From Mucilaginibacter defluvii (GTDB lineage Bacteria > Bacteroidota > Bacteroidia > Sphingobacteriales > Sphingobacteriaceae), in the NCBI RefSeq assembly GCF_039543225.1, contig NZ_BAABJI010000001.1, positions 957,193-1,021,192 on the forward strand: a stretch of 64,000 bases of DNA. The letters are read 5' to 3'. Shown here piece after piece: positions 9,018-17,646 of the stretch (the stretch's first letter is position 1; every line of letters begins with the position of its first letter). The notes below the pieces were generated by a model. That model saw only the letters and a program-made list of their open reading frames with translations. It had not been told where the DNA came from and ran no database searches. Made by a program: the position numbers and the translations under genes.

Positions 9018-9050
9018 CGATAAAGGCTCCTGTTACAGGAGCCTTTATCG
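9018..9050. terminator. Bidirectional terminator between S41 peptidase and ndh
   Basis: A perfect 15-bp stem CGATAAAGGCTCCTG / CAGGAGCCTTTATCG closes on a TTA loop between two convergent genes. Confidence 0.85.
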
Positions 9051-9066
9051 TGGGCAATCATTTTTA

Positions 9067-10380
9067 TTATTGGTCGGCCTTAGTAACGGCGTTGTTTTGC
9101 GCGTCGGCCTTTTCTTTAATAAATTTACGGATGATGAGCCTGTTACCACCGTTGTAACTTACGTAGCTGGCTACCCAGTTAATAAATACCACCCAACGGT
9201 TACGGCCGCCCATCAGTGATATCAGGTGGATGAACATCCAGGTCATCCAGGCAAAAAATCCGCTCATCCTGATCTTGCCGATATCAGCAACCGCTTTGTT
9301 ACGGCCAATGGTGGCCATGGAGCCTTTGTCGAAGTATTTGAACGGCTCGGTTGGTTTGCCTTCAATAATGTTCAGGATGTTTTCGGCAACTTTAACACCC
9401 TGCTGCATAGCCACCTGCGCAACACCCGGGTGCCCGTTTGGTGTAGCCTCGGTAATGCTGGCTGCAACGTCGCCAATGGCGAAGATATTGGTGCTGCCTT
9501 CAATTTGGCTGATGGCGTTGGTCTTAATACGGTTACCGCGTACCACATTTTCCTTTTCAATACCGCCCGGTACCTGGCCCATTACACCTGCGGACCAAAT
9601 CACGCTTTTGGTTTTGATGCTTTTACCACCCTCAAAATTAATTACCTCGCCATCGTAGCTTTCAACCTTAGTGCCTAATAACAACTCTACACCCATACCG
9701 CGCAAGGCTTTCTCAGCAGCTTTTGATGCTTCTTCTGACATCGGTCCCAGCACCTTCGGCAAAAAGTCAACCAGATAAACTTTCATTTCTTCCTTACGCA
9801 ACTCCGGGTAATCCTTGGTCAGTATGTGGTTGCGTATCTCGGCTAATGATCCGGCAAGTTCCACGCCTGTAGGGCCGGCACCCACCAGTACAAAGTTCAG
9901 GTAAGGCTCACGTGCTTCTTTTGATGGCTGCAATACAGCGGCCTCCAGGTTTTGCAATATCAGGTAACGTATGTTAAGCGCCTCAGGGATGGTTTTCATC
10001 GGCATGGCAAAACGCTCAATATCTTTGTTGCCAAAAAAGTTGGTGGTTGATCCGGTGGCAATTACCAGGTAATCGTAATTAATATCGCCGATGCTGGTTT
10101 CAACAAAGTTATTCTCTTTATTGATCGATTTTACCTCGGCAATACGGAAGCGGAAGTTTTTTTGATCGTCAAATTTTTTACGGATAGAAAAGGCAATGGA
10201 TTCGCACTCCAAACTACCCATAGCCACCTGGTAAAGCAGCGGCCAAAAGCCATGGTAGTTGTTTTTATCGAGCATTAATACGTTAACCGGCTTGTTCTTC
10301 AGCTTTTTGGCTACCTCAATGCCGCCAAAGCCTCCGCCTACAATTACTACTAATGGAAATTTAGAATTTTCGAAATCCAT
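9067..10380 (-). CDS. ndh: Type II NADH:quinone dehydrogenase
   Basis: Single-subunit, non-proton-pumping FAD enzyme that passes electrons from NADH to the quinone pool. It has two dinucleotide motifs: FAD-binding VVIVGGGFGGIEVAKKL near the N terminus and NAD-binding VLVGAGPTGVELAGSLAEI in the middle. IFAIGDVAA is the late FAD-contact motif. The C-terminal region (FFAWMTWMFIHLISLMGG, then WVVFINW) is amphipathic and fits membrane attachment. The length of 437 residues is normal. It stands as a single gene between two hairpins. Confidence 0.92.
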   Translation of the reverse strand: MDFENSKFPLVVIVGGGFGGIEVAKKLKNKPVNVLMLDKNNYHGFWPLLYQVAMGSLECESIAFSIRKKFDDQKNFRFRIAEVKSINKENNFVETSIGDINYDYLVIATGSTTNFFGNKDIERFAMPMKTIPEALNIRYLILQNLEAAVLQPSKEAREPYLNFVLVGAGPTGVELAGSLAEIRNHILTKDYPELRKEEMKVYLVDFLPKVLGPMSEEASKAAEKALRGMGVELLLGTKVESYDGEVINFEGGKSIKTKSVIWSAGVMGQVPGGIEKENVVRGNRIKTNAISQIEGSTNIFAIGDVAASITEATPNGHPGVAQVAMQQGVKVAENILNIIEGKPTEPFKYFDKGSMATIGRNKAVADIGKIRMSGFFAWMTWMFIHLISLMGGRNRWVVFINWVASYVSYNGGNRLIIRKFIKEKADAQNNAVTKADQ

Positions 10381-10435
10381 GTGTTATGGTATGTATATAT
10401 TTTAATTAAATAGTTTGCTGTATGTATAAAACAAA

Positions 10436-10462
10436 AAAGCCCCAAATGTTCTTTGGGGCTTT
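10436..10462 (-). terminator. Terminator of secDF
   Basis: AAAGCCCCAAA and TTTGGGGCTTT form a perfect 11-bp stem with a TGTTC loop. On the minus strand it is followed by a run of T, as expected for the secDF transcript. Confidence 0.85.
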
Positions 10463-10480
10463 CTTAAATTTTGTCATATT

Positions 10481-13435
10481 TTATTTAAGACCTTTTTTCC
10501 CAAAGTCAATGATTACCGGCGTTGCCACACAGATGGACGAGTATGTACCAAATGTGATACCGATAAGCAGGGCGAAAGAGAACCCTCTGATTACGTCGCC
10601 GCCAAAGATAAACAATACGATCAATACAAACAGTACCGTAAGTGAAGTAATTATGGTACGGCTTAAGGTGCTGTTTATCGCGTTGTTGATAACCACTTCA
10701 GTACCCTCACCTTTGTTGTTATGGAATTTCAGGTACTCACGTATACGGTCAAACACAACCACGGTATCGTTAATGGAGTAGCCAATAACGGTCAGGATAG
10801 CCGCGATAAACGCCTGATCAATATCCAACGAGAACGGTAGCGCATCCTTAAACAGGGAGAAGAATGACATTACCAGCAAGGCATCGTGCACGGTAGCAAC
10901 CAATGCACCCAGGCTATACTGCCATTTACGGAACCTGATCAGGATATAAGCCGCGATAACCAGTATAGCAAATATAACGGTTAAGCTGGCCGAAGTTTTA
11001 AGGTCGTTTGATATGGTAGGGTCAACCTTGGTACGGCCAACTATGGTATAGTTAGGCGATACCTCTTTTAAGCCCTTATTTAACGCGCTTTCTACTTTAG
11101 CATCCGCGTCTTCTGATTTATCTTCAAGCAGGTAGTTGGTGGTGATGCTCAGTTTGTCTTCACCAAAAGTTTTAACCTCTGCCTTACCAACACCCAAGTA
11201 TTTGGTAACGGCCTCACGGGTTTGTTCAGCGTCAATTTTTGAATCCTTAAACTGAACGATGTAGTTATGGCCACCCTGGAAATCCACGCCGTAGTTGAAG
11301 CCGCGGGTTACGATTGATACGATACCGGCAGCAATGAACAGACCAGAGAAAGCGTAGAATTTGAAACGGTTTTTAACAAACGCGTAGTTAGCATTTTTAA
11401 AAGTGTGTGAGCTCCAGGCGTGTGAAAACTTAATATCCCAGCCTTTTTCAAGCATCCACTCAAATATTAATCTCGAGATCAATAACGAACAGAATAATGA
11501 AGTTACGATACCAATCATCAGCGTGCTGGCGAAACCTTTTATAGGGCCCGAACCGAAGACTAACAGGATGAAAGCTGTTAAGAAAGTACTGATGTTAGCA
11601 TCAAGGATTGATGACAGGGCATGTTTAAAACCGTCGCTGATAGCTTGTTTTAATGATTTGCCTTCGGCCATTTCCTCACGTACACGTTCATAAACCAGTA
11701 CGTTGGCATCCACCGCTATACCCAGGGTTAGCACGATACCGGCGATACCAGGCAGGGTTAACACGGCGCCCATGCTGATGAGCACACCCATCAGGAATAC
11801 AACGTTGATTAATACAGCAACTACCGCTACGCTACCTGCGCGGTTGTAGTATACCACCATAAATACCAGTACTACAACAAAGCCAAGTACGCATGACAGT
11901 AAACCTGCGCTGATAGCTTCCTGACCTAATGACGGGCCAACCACAGCATCATTAACAATGCGGGCAGGGGCAGGCAAACGGCCTGCTTTTAACACGTTAG
12001 CTAAGTCTTTTGTATCTTCCTGGGTAAAGTTACCTGAGATGGATGATACACCGCCTGAAATCTCGTTCTGTACGTTAGGGGCAGAGTAAACATTGTCATC
12101 CAATACAATGGCGATAGCTGCTTTTGATGGCGCAGCTTCGGCAGTAATGTTTTTCCAGGCTTGTGCACCGCTTGAGTTCATGATCATCTGAACGTCAGGG
12201 CGGCCTTTTTCGTCAACGTCAGCTTTCGCGTCAGTAATTACGTCACCCGTTAATACAGGGCCGTTTTCAGCGCCTGATAATTTGATGGCATAAAGCGTGA
12301 ATGCTTTATCTTTAGTATCAGTACGTGGTTTTACATCCCACAGGAATTTAATATTGTTAGGTGTTACGCTTTTTGCTTCAGCTGTTCTCAGCATGTCGTT
12401 TACCTTGGCTGTATCCTGCAGTTTGGCTATACCCACCGCAGGGCCAGGCATTAACTGCATACCGTTTTGGCCTTGATAAACCGCCGGGGTAAGCACGGCG
12501 AATAACGGGTTAGCGTTTTGTTGTTTTAATTTGTTGCCGGCCGCAGCGCTGTCTTTACCTGCACCTTTGCCCAGTTTGCCTAATAACGATCCGTTGTTTT
12601 TACCGGCAGTATCTTTAGCGGCAGGGGCAGCTTTAGCGGTGTCAGCAGTAGTTGCTGAAGCTGTTTTGTTTTTAGCAGCAAGTAACTTATCAATGTTGGT
12701 CAGGATAGGGTAGACTTCCTGATTATCGAACGTTTTGTAGAATTCTAATTTGGCGGTACCCTGTAACAGTTTACGTACACGCTCCGGATCTTTAACACCA
12801 GGTAGCTCGATCAGGATACGGTTAGTACCTTGCTGCAACTGGATGTTAGGCTGCGCAACGCCAAACTGGTCGATACGGGTATTTAATACCGTGTACGATT
12901 GCTTAACGGCCGCGTTAGCCTGATCCTGCAGGTAAGTTTTTACCTGGTCATTGCTCGCATTAAATTTCAGGTTAGCCTGATTATCTTGTGTAGAGAAGAT
13001 AGTGGCAAGCTTACCGCTTGGGTTCAATTTCTCATACTCCTCAACAAAAAGGGTAATGTAATCCTTCTGGCTGGTTACCTGCGCTTTTTCGGCATTGGTT
13101 AAGGCCTGGTTAAATGCAGGGTCAGGATTGTTGTTGCCCAGCTTTTTTACAAGCTCACGCAACGATACCTGCATGGTAACGTTCATGCCGCCTTTAAGGT
13201 CAAGACCGAGTGCCAGCTCATGAGCTTTGCAATACTGGTATGTGTGGTTGAACAGCGGATAAACCGGTTCCATTTCAATCGAGTCGAGGTAGGCTTTTTC
13301 TTTATCAGCGTTGCCTTTGGCGTATTCCCTTGCGTCGCCCTCAACCTTCTGTGCAACCAGTGTTAGTGAAAAGTAATAGAAACTGATCAGCGCCAGTACT
13401 ATTGCAAAAAATTTGATGATCCCTTTACCTTGCAT
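10481..13435 (-). CDS. secDF: Protein translocase subunit SecDF (fused)
   Basis: Proton-driven membrane factor that aids Sec-dependent export, with SecD and SecF joined in one 984-residue chain, as is common in Bacteroidota. An N-terminal membrane helix is followed by the periplasmic P1 domain (ALGLDLKGGMNVTM), then SecD helices with ILTLGIAVDANVLVYERVREE. The SecF half begins NYGVDFQGGHNYIVQF and ends with a second six-helix set including VIGYSINDTVVVFDRIRE. Between about residues 265 and 325 is an Ala/Lys/Asp-rich low-complexity insert of the kind that varies among relatives. Confidence 0.95.
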   Translation of the reverse strand: MQGKGIIKFFAIVLALISFYYFSLTLVAQKVEGDAREYAKGNADKEKAYLDSIEMEPVYPLFNHTYQYCKAHELALGLDLKGGMNVTMQVSLRELVKKLGNNNPDPAFNQALTNAEKAQVTSQKDYITLFVEEYEKLNPSGKLATIFSTQDNQANLKFNASNDQVKTYLQDQANAAVKQSYTVLNTRIDQFGVAQPNIQLQQGTNRILIELPGVKDPERVRKLLQGTAKLEFYKTFDNQEVYPILTNIDKLLAAKNKTASATTADTAKAAPAAKDTAGKNNGSLLGKLGKGAGKDSAAAGNKLKQQNANPLFAVLTPAVYQGQNGMQLMPGPAVGIAKLQDTAKVNDMLRTAEAKSVTPNNIKFLWDVKPRTDTKDKAFTLYAIKLSGAENGPVLTGDVITDAKADVDEKGRPDVQMIMNSSGAQAWKNITAEAAPSKAAIAIVLDDNVYSAPNVQNEISGGVSSISGNFTQEDTKDLANVLKAGRLPAPARIVNDAVVGPSLGQEAISAGLLSCVLGFVVVLVFMVVYYNRAGSVAVVAVLINVVFLMGVLISMGAVLTLPGIAGIVLTLGIAVDANVLVYERVREEMAEGKSLKQAISDGFKHALSSILDANISTFLTAFILLVFGSGPIKGFASTLMIGIVTSLFCSLLISRLIFEWMLEKGWDIKFSHAWSSHTFKNANYAFVKNRFKFYAFSGLFIAAGIVSIVTRGFNYGVDFQGGHNYIVQFKDSKIDAEQTREAVTKYLGVGKAEVKTFGEDKLSITTNYLLEDKSEDADAKVESALNKGLKEVSPNYTIVGRTKVDPTISNDLKTSASLTVIFAILVIAAYILIRFRKWQYSLGALVATVHDALLVMSFFSLFKDALPFSLDIDQAFIAAILTVIGYSINDTVVVFDRIREYLKFHNNKGEGTEVVINNAINSTLSRTIITSLTVLFVLIVLFIFGGDVIRGFSFALLIGITFGTYSSICVATPVIIDFGKKGLK

Positions 13436-13501
13436 CGTGAAGAAGTATAACTATTGAATATATTATAATTTAGTCTTTTATAACTTTTTTTAATAAGACG
13501 G

Positions 13502-13509
13502 CAAATCTA
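13502..13509 (-). promoter_or_regulatory. Likely secDF promoter minus-7 box
   Basis: The minus strand reads TAGATTTG, a perfect TAnnTTTG, 66 nt before the secDF ATG. No good minus-33 match was found. Confidence 0.45.
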
Positions 13510-13563
13510 ATAAAATTTCTACAGCGAGGAATTTTAAATTAAAACAAAATAAATAGCCGGTTG

Positions 13564-14046
13564 TTAGCGCTTTTCAAGTGTGAAAATGGAGTAGGCGTAG
13601 GCATGTTTTTCGTCAGCCTCGTAGTTGGTCCGCGCGGTTTCTACCCATTCACTATAGTCTATTTCCGGGAAAAAAGTATCGCCTTCAAAATCGTGATGAA
13701 CAATGGTGAGATATATTTTATCTGTTACCGGCATGGCCTGTTTGTAAATTTCCGCCCCGCCAACAATAAACACTTCATCTTCACCGGCGCATATAGTTAA
13801 CGCCCTCTCAAGGCTGTTAACTACCTCGCAACCCTCAATGCTGATGTTTTGCCGGGTGATGACAATGTTACGGCGCTTAGGCAGCGGTTTGCCTACGGAA
13901 TCAAAAGTTTTACGGCCCATGATGACCGTATGGCCGCTGGTAGTGTTCTTAAAGTGCTTTAAGTCGTTAGGCAGATGCCAGAGCAACTGGTTGTTTTTAC
14001 CAATGGCGTAGTTTTGCGCTATGGCAACTATGATGGATGTAGTCAT
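13564..14046 (-). CDS. folA: Dihydrofolate reductase
   Basis: NADPH-dependent reduction of dihydrofolate to tetrahydrofolate. The 160-residue protein shows all standard blocks: IIVAIAQNYAIGKNNQLLWHLPNDLKHFK with the W-x-x-P-x-D substrate segment, VIMGRKTFDSVGKPLP (NADPH), and the FIVGGAEIYKQAMP block. The start codon at 14046 follows the stop codon of the doc gene with no gap, so it is probably translated from the toxin-antitoxin transcript. Its metabolic partner thyA lies just beyond the toxin-antitoxin pair on the same strand. Confidence 0.95.
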   Translation of the reverse strand: MTTSIIVAIAQNYAIGKNNQLLWHLPNDLKHFKNTTSGHTVIMGRKTFDSVGKPLPKRRNIVITRQNISIEGCEVVNSLERALTICAGEDEVFIVGGAEIYKQAMPVTDKIYLTIVHHDFEGDTFFPEIDYSEWVETARTNYEADEKHAYAYSIFTLEKR

Positions 14047-14430
14047 TTATTTCGAAATTGTTTGGGTGTTGGCTACTATCCATTTTTTGATTTCATCAAA
14101 ACGGGTTTCACCTGTGCTCGCACTGATCACAAACTTATATTTTTCGGTTTCAGATGGATGAAGATATAAGCCGTCTAAGCGCAGTAGGATTTCCATCATC
14201 ACATAGGCAATACGTTTGTTGCCATCCATAAAAGGATGATTGATAATGAGGCTTTCAAAAATAGCCGCGGCTTTGTCAATAGCGGTAGGGTACAGATCGA
14301 TGCCATCAAATGTTGCAAACGGACGGCTTAATGCCGATTCAAGCAGGCTGTCTTCGCGAACACCTTTGCTTCCGCCAAATTCGTCGATCAGCCTGTTGTG
14401 AATACGGACAGCGGATTGAAAACTGATCAT
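14047..14430 (-). CDS. Doc/Fic-type toxin (death-on-curing family)
   Basis: The 127-residue protein carries the Fic active-site loop HPFMDGNKR at residues 65-73, with the catalytic His65. The preceding LYPTAIDKAAAIFESLIIN helix matches Doc proteins, which modify a target with a nucleotide or phosphate group (Doc of phage P1 phosphorylates EF-Tu). The paired small gene upstream overlaps it by four bases (ATGA), the classic antitoxin-toxin layout. D69-G70 sits where P1 Doc has Asn-Ala, so the chemistry could be AMPylation rather than phosphorylation; this is inference. Confidence 0.86.
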   Translation of the reverse strand: MISFQSAVRIHNRLIDEFGGSKGVREDSLLESALSRPFATFDGIDLYPTAIDKAAAIFESLIINHPFMDGNKRIAYVMMEILLRLDGLYLHPSETEKYKFVISASTGETRFDEIKKWIVANTQTISK

Positions 14431-14609
14431 TGCGCTAATTTTCGGAGCAACTCTTTGTTTTCTGAAATTATAGCGTCCACGTGGGCATCAAGAGCATCAT
14501 CATCCCAGTATTGCTTTTTATTGATCAGATCAAGCAGTTCCTTCAAATCTCGCTCAGGCAGTTTTTCAACAGCCTTGTGTATCTCCTCTTTTAATTCGGC
14601 AATGCTCAT
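14427..14609 (-). CDS. Antitoxin partner of the Doc toxin
   Basis: A 60-residue acidic, helical protein (MSIAELKEEIHKAVEKL ... LDLINKKQYWDDDALDAHVDA) ending four bases into doc. A longer frame starting at 14633 would begin upstream of the minus-7 box, so the ATG at 14609 is chosen. No DNA-binding fold is recognised by eye; the C-terminal half is probably the toxin-binding segment. Function is inferred from size, order and overlap with doc. Confidence 0.72.
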   Translation of the reverse strand: MSIAELKEEIHKAVEKLPERDLKELLDLINKKQYWDDDALDAHVDAIISENKELLRKLAQ

Positions 14610-14614
14610 AATTT

Positions 14615-14622
14615 CAAATTTA
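14615..14622 (-). promoter_or_regulatory. Promoter box of the antitoxin-doc-folA unit
   Basis: The minus strand reads TAAATTTG, a perfect TAnnTTTG, only 5 nt before the antitoxin ATG. The thyA stop codon lies 15 nt further upstream. Confidence 0.6.
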
Positions 14623-14636
14623 CACAAATCCACTGA

Positions 14637-15431
14637 CTAAACCGCTACTACTCCTTTAATGTGCGGATGCGGGTCATAATTCTCCAGCGTGAAGTCTTCG
14701 TACTTAAAATCAAAAATATTGCTCACAGCGGGGTTTATGCGCATGGTAGGCAGCGGCCTGGGCTCGCGACTGAGCTGCAGGTTTACCTGCTCCAGGTGAT
14801 TATTGTAAATATGGGCATCGCCAAAGGTGTGGATAAAATCACCGGGTTGCAGGCCGCATACCTGAGCCACCATCATAGTAAGCAGCGCGTATGACGCGAT
14901 GTTGAACGGCACGCCCAAAAATATATCGGCACTGCGCTGGTACAACTGGCACGATAGTTTGCCATCGGCTACATAAAACTGGAACAGGGTATGGCAGGGT
15001 GGCAATGCCATTTTGTTTACCTCGGCCACGTTCCATGCCGAAACGATGATGCGGCGCGAATCAGGATTTTTTTTGATCTGATCGATGATCTGGCTGATCT
15101 GGTCGATATGCCCGCCATCCGGCGTAGGCCACGAGCGCCACTGGTGCCCGTAAACCGGCCCCAGGTTGCCATCGGCATCGGCCCACTCATCCCAAATGCG
15201 TACGCCGTTATCTTTTAAATATTTAATGTTGGTGTCGCCCTGCAAAAACCATATCAATTCGTGGATGATCGATTTAAGGTGCAGCTTCTTGGTGGTCACC
15301 ATCGGGAAGCCTTCCTGTAAGTTAAAACGCATCTGGTAGCCAAAAACGCTGATGGTGCCCGTGCCTGTGCGGTCGTGCTTCTGGGTTCCGTTCGCTATCA
15401 CATGGCGCATCAGGTCTAAATACTGTTTCAT
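14637..15431 (-). CDS. thyA: Thymidylate synthase
   Basis: Converts dUMP to dTMP using methylenetetrahydrofolate and yields dihydrofolate, which FolA recycles. The ATG at 15431 gives 264 residues, the same as the E. coli enzyme, and puts the catalytic cysteine of [11 protein letters not shown] at residue 146. An upstream TTG at 15470 would add 13 residues that do not belong to the family. Other blocks are [22 protein letters not shown] and [17 protein letters not shown]. It is separated from folA by the antitoxin-doc pair. Confidence 0.95.
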   Translation of the reverse strand: MKQYLDLMRHVIANGTQKHDRTGTGTISVFGYQMRFNLQEGFPMVTTKKLHLKSIIHELIWFLQGDTNIKYLKDNGVRIWDEWADADGNLGPVYGHQWRSWPTPDGGHIDQISQIIDQIKKNPDSRRIIVSAWNVAEVNKMALPPCHTLFQFYVADGKLSCQLYQRSADIFLGVPFNIASYALLTMMVAQVCGLQPGDFIHTFGDAHIYNNHLEQVNLQLSREPRPLPTMRINPAVSNIFDFKYEDFTLENYDPHPHIKGVVAV

Positions 15432-15460
15432 TGTTTTATGGGTTGCTGGCCGTAATGGCG

Positions 15461-15490
15461 TTTGCTGCAAATAAAAATAATCTATTTTTG
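15461..15490 (+). promoter_or_regulatory. Bacteroidota-type promoter of ispE
   Basis: TTTG at 15461-15464, an 18-nt spacer, then TATTTTTG at 15483-15490. Both boxes match the Bacteroidota consensus exactly. The leader to the ATG at 15539 is about 40 nt. Confidence 0.75.
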
Positions 15491-15538
15491 GAAACCTACG
15501 GTTGTGAGTAACTATACCGCCGTTGTTAATCTTTTTCT

Positions 15539-16381
15539 ATGATCAATTTTCCGAATGCAAAAATAAACATTGGCCTCAATATTACCGAACGCCGGCCTGA
15601 TGGTTACCACAACCTCGAAACCGTTTTTTACCCTATCTGGATAAAAGACGCGTTGGAAATTATAGAAGCAGGTGAATTAACATTCGAGGCATCAGGCATC
15701 GGCATTCCCGGCAGGGTAGAGGATAACCTTTGTGTTAAGGGCTATCATCTCATCAAAAAAGATTACGACCTGCCGCCGGTTAGCATTCATCTGCACAAAA
15801 ATATTCCAATAGGTGCGGGCCTTGGCGGTGGCTCCGCTGATGCTGCTTTTTTTATCAAATTGCTCGATGAGCAGTTTGGTCTGAATTTAACTATTGAGCA
15901 AATGGAGGGCTATGCCCGGCAGCTCGGTGCCGACTGTGCTTTCTTTATCCAGAATAAGCCGGTATACGCCCACGAGAAGGGCGATGTATTTAAACCCGTA
16001 CAGCTCGATCTGTCGGACTATAAAATTGTTTTGGTGATGCCGCCCGCCCATGTATCAACAGGGGAGGCTTACCGTGGTGTGCGACCGAAACGTTCGAAAG
16101 CATCATTGCAGGAGCTGGTACAATTGCCGGTAGCCGAATGGCGGCGGCATATCAAAAACGATTTTGAGGAGTCGATATTCAAAAATCATCCCGTCATACG
16201 TGGCGTAAAAGCAAGCCTGTACGAAGCCGGCGCATTATACGCCAGTATGAGCGGCAGTGGAGCCTCTGTTTTCGGTATATTTGAAGAGACGCCTGATTTA
16301 GGAATGTTGGAGAAAGATAATCAGGTGTATCACCTCACTCAACTCTCTCCACCCGGAGAGGGCTTTAAAGTATATAAATAA
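15539..16381 (+). CDS. ispE: 4-diphosphocytidyl-2-C-methyl-D-erythritol kinase
   Basis: GHMP-fold kinase of the MEP isoprenoid pathway. Diagnostic blocks are NAKINIGLNITERRPDGYHNLETVF at the start, the ATP loop PIGAGLGGGSADAA, and the late SMSGSGASVFGIF. The final 14 residues (TQLSPPGEGFKVYK) are encoded by a palindromic intergenic repeat that spans the stop codon, so the ancestral C terminus was probably near NQVYHL. Catalysis should not be affected because the added tail lies beyond the last conserved strand. Confidence 0.93.
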   Translation: MINFPNAKINIGLNITERRPDGYHNLETVFYPIWIKDALEIIEAGELTFEASGIGIPGRVEDNLCVKGYHLIKKDYDLPPVSIHLHKNIPIGAGLGGGSADAAFFIKLLDEQFGLNLTIEQMEGYARQLGADCAFFIQNKPVYAHEKGDVFKPVQLDLSDYKIVLVMPPAHVSTGEAYRGVRPKRSKASLQELVQLPVAEWRRHIKNDFEESIFKNHPVIRGVKASLYEAGALYASMSGSGASVFGIFEETPDLGMLEKDNQVYHLTQLSPPGEGFKVYK

Positions 16382-16413
16382 AAAGCCCTCCCCCTCGGGG
16401 AGGGTTGGGTGAT
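16329..16413. repeat. Palindromic GC-rich repeat spanning the ispE stop codon
   Basis: The left arm (16329-16366, ATCACCTCACTCAACTC...GGGCTTT) and the right arm (16382-16413, AAAGCCCTCC...GGTTGGGTGAT) are inverted copies around an AT core. Each arm has its own small hairpin, e.g. CCCTCCCC/GGGGAGGG at 16386-16404. It also lies between convergent genes and may terminate both. Confidence 0.7.
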
Positions 16414-16435
16414 CCCTGGGGAGGGGTGATAGGGG

Positions 16436-17326
16436 TCACACTCCCGCATCTTCAGACACTCCTTCGCCAAACGCCGCAATCCAGTCGCTGCTGTCGCCTT
16501 TGCCTTTGGCTACCTGGGTAAGCAGGCGGGTATTTACCAGTGATACCAGCGGTGCCGGTACCTCGCTTTTTTGCGTTAATGCCAGCGCCAGCCGCGCGTC
16601 CTTATAGCCCAGTTTGGCCTTGAATGCAACGGGGTCATAATTTTTGGCGGCGATGAATTTTCCGTAGTTCTGAAATATGGGGCAGGCAAAAAGTGTGGAG
16701 CTAAAAAAGTCGGCTACCTGCTGGCGGTTCAATCCGTTTTTTTCAGCAATGGTGTAGGCCTCCGCCATCGTCTCCAGCGCGGCCATGATCATGAAGTTGC
16801 CGGTAAGTTTTACCACGTTGGCGCCGCCCGTGGATTCGCCAAAATCAATGATGCCCTGACCCATGGCATTCAGCATATCCTCGGCTGATTTTTTAACATC
16901 CGTTTCGCCCGAAACACATATCCATAATTTCTTCGCGGCAGCGGCCTCAGGCCTACCAAAAACAGGGGCGGCCAGATAGCCTGTTCCGGCCTCTCTATGC
17001 AGGGCCAAAAGCTGCTCTGATGTTTGCGGCGAAATGGTGCTCATGGAAATGTGCAGCGCGCCTTTTTGCATCGTCTTTAAAATGCCGTCGGTGCCGGTCA
17101 CTATCTCCGTTACCACCGCGTCGTCGGCCAAAATGGTAATGACAAAATCAACCCCTTCGGCAGCCTGCGCAGGGGTGCTGCAAGTGGTTATTGATGCCTG
17201 CTCCAGCTCGCCGGCTTTAGAAGCCGTGCGGTTGTAAACTTGTAAATGATAACCGGCGGCTATCAGGTTTTTTGCCATCGGTATACCTAAATTTCCGAGG
17301 CCTATAAATGCGATCTTTTTGTCCAT
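16436..17326 (-). CDS. Beta-hydroxyacid dehydrogenase (3-hydroxyisobutyrate dehydrogenase family)
   Basis: NAD(P)-dependent dehydrogenase of the 6-phosphogluconate/3-hydroxyisobutyrate family. It starts KKIAFIGLGNLGIPMAKNL, the family dinucleotide signature. HISMSTISPQTSEQL and the catalytic-lysine segment GGANVVKLTGNFMIMAALE follow. The length of 296 residues is typical. The natural substrate could be a short hydroxyacid (for example tartronate semialdehyde or succinic semialdehyde); sequence alone does not decide. It is likely in one transcript with nothing downstream, as a repeat hairpin follows. Confidence 0.87.
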   Translation of the reverse strand: MDKKIAFIGLGNLGIPMAKNLIAAGYHLQVYNRTASKAGELEQASITTCSTPAQAAEGVDFVITILADDAVVTEIVTGTDGILKTMQKGALHISMSTISPQTSEQLLALHREAGTGYLAAPVFGRPEAAAAKKLWICVSGETDVKKSAEDMLNAMGQGIIDFGESTGGANVVKLTGNFMIMAALETMAEAYTIAEKNGLNRQQVADFFSSTLFACPIFQNYGKFIAAKNYDPVAFKAKLGYKDARLALALTQKSEVPAPLVSLVNTRLLTQVAKGKGDSSDWIAAFGEGVSEDAGV

Positions 17327-17331
17327 AGTAG

Positions 17332-17610
17332 TTAGCTGATGTAATCGCGATCTTCATCGCTTAGTGTATCGGTTTTGTTTTTGTTATACATGGTGTCATG
17401 ATATTGTTCAATATCATACTTCTGTTTTTTTGGCCGGCCTACTATCACTCCCACAACAAATGCGGCTACAGCAACGCTTGCCATCACCACCAGTTTTGAT
17501 GCATACATGGAAGTGAATAAAATATTAAACGGAACCTCGTCCCGGTTTTGCATAATAACGATGGTAAGTAGTACGGCGATCATAATCGCCACGATAGTTT
17601 TGATGCTCAT
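17332..17610 (-). CDS. LapA-like small membrane protein
   Basis: A 92-residue protein with two hydrophobic helices (MSIKTIVAIMIAVLLTIVIM and LVVMASVAVAAFVVGVIVG) separated by QNRDEVPFNILF. This matches the layout of the LapA domain (formerly DUF1049), linked in E. coli to LPS assembly control. The tail is charged (GRPKKQKYD...). A longer reading from 17646 adds 12 residues with no support. It lies 5 nt before the dehydrogenase gene on the same strand, so the two may be co-transcribed. Confidence 0.65.
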   Translation of the reverse strand: MSIKTIVAIMIAVLLTIVIMQNRDEVPFNILFTSMYASKLVVMASVAVAAFVVGVIVGRPKKQKYDIEQYHDTMYNKNKTDTLSDEDRDYIS

Positions 17611-17646
17611 GTTATGCGAGTTTATGTATATAACCAATATCCGCAT

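Noticed and set aside
16436..16470. Repeat-derived C terminus of the beta-hydroxyacid dehydrogenase
   Set aside because: The end (GVSEDAGV) looks like the normal family terminus.
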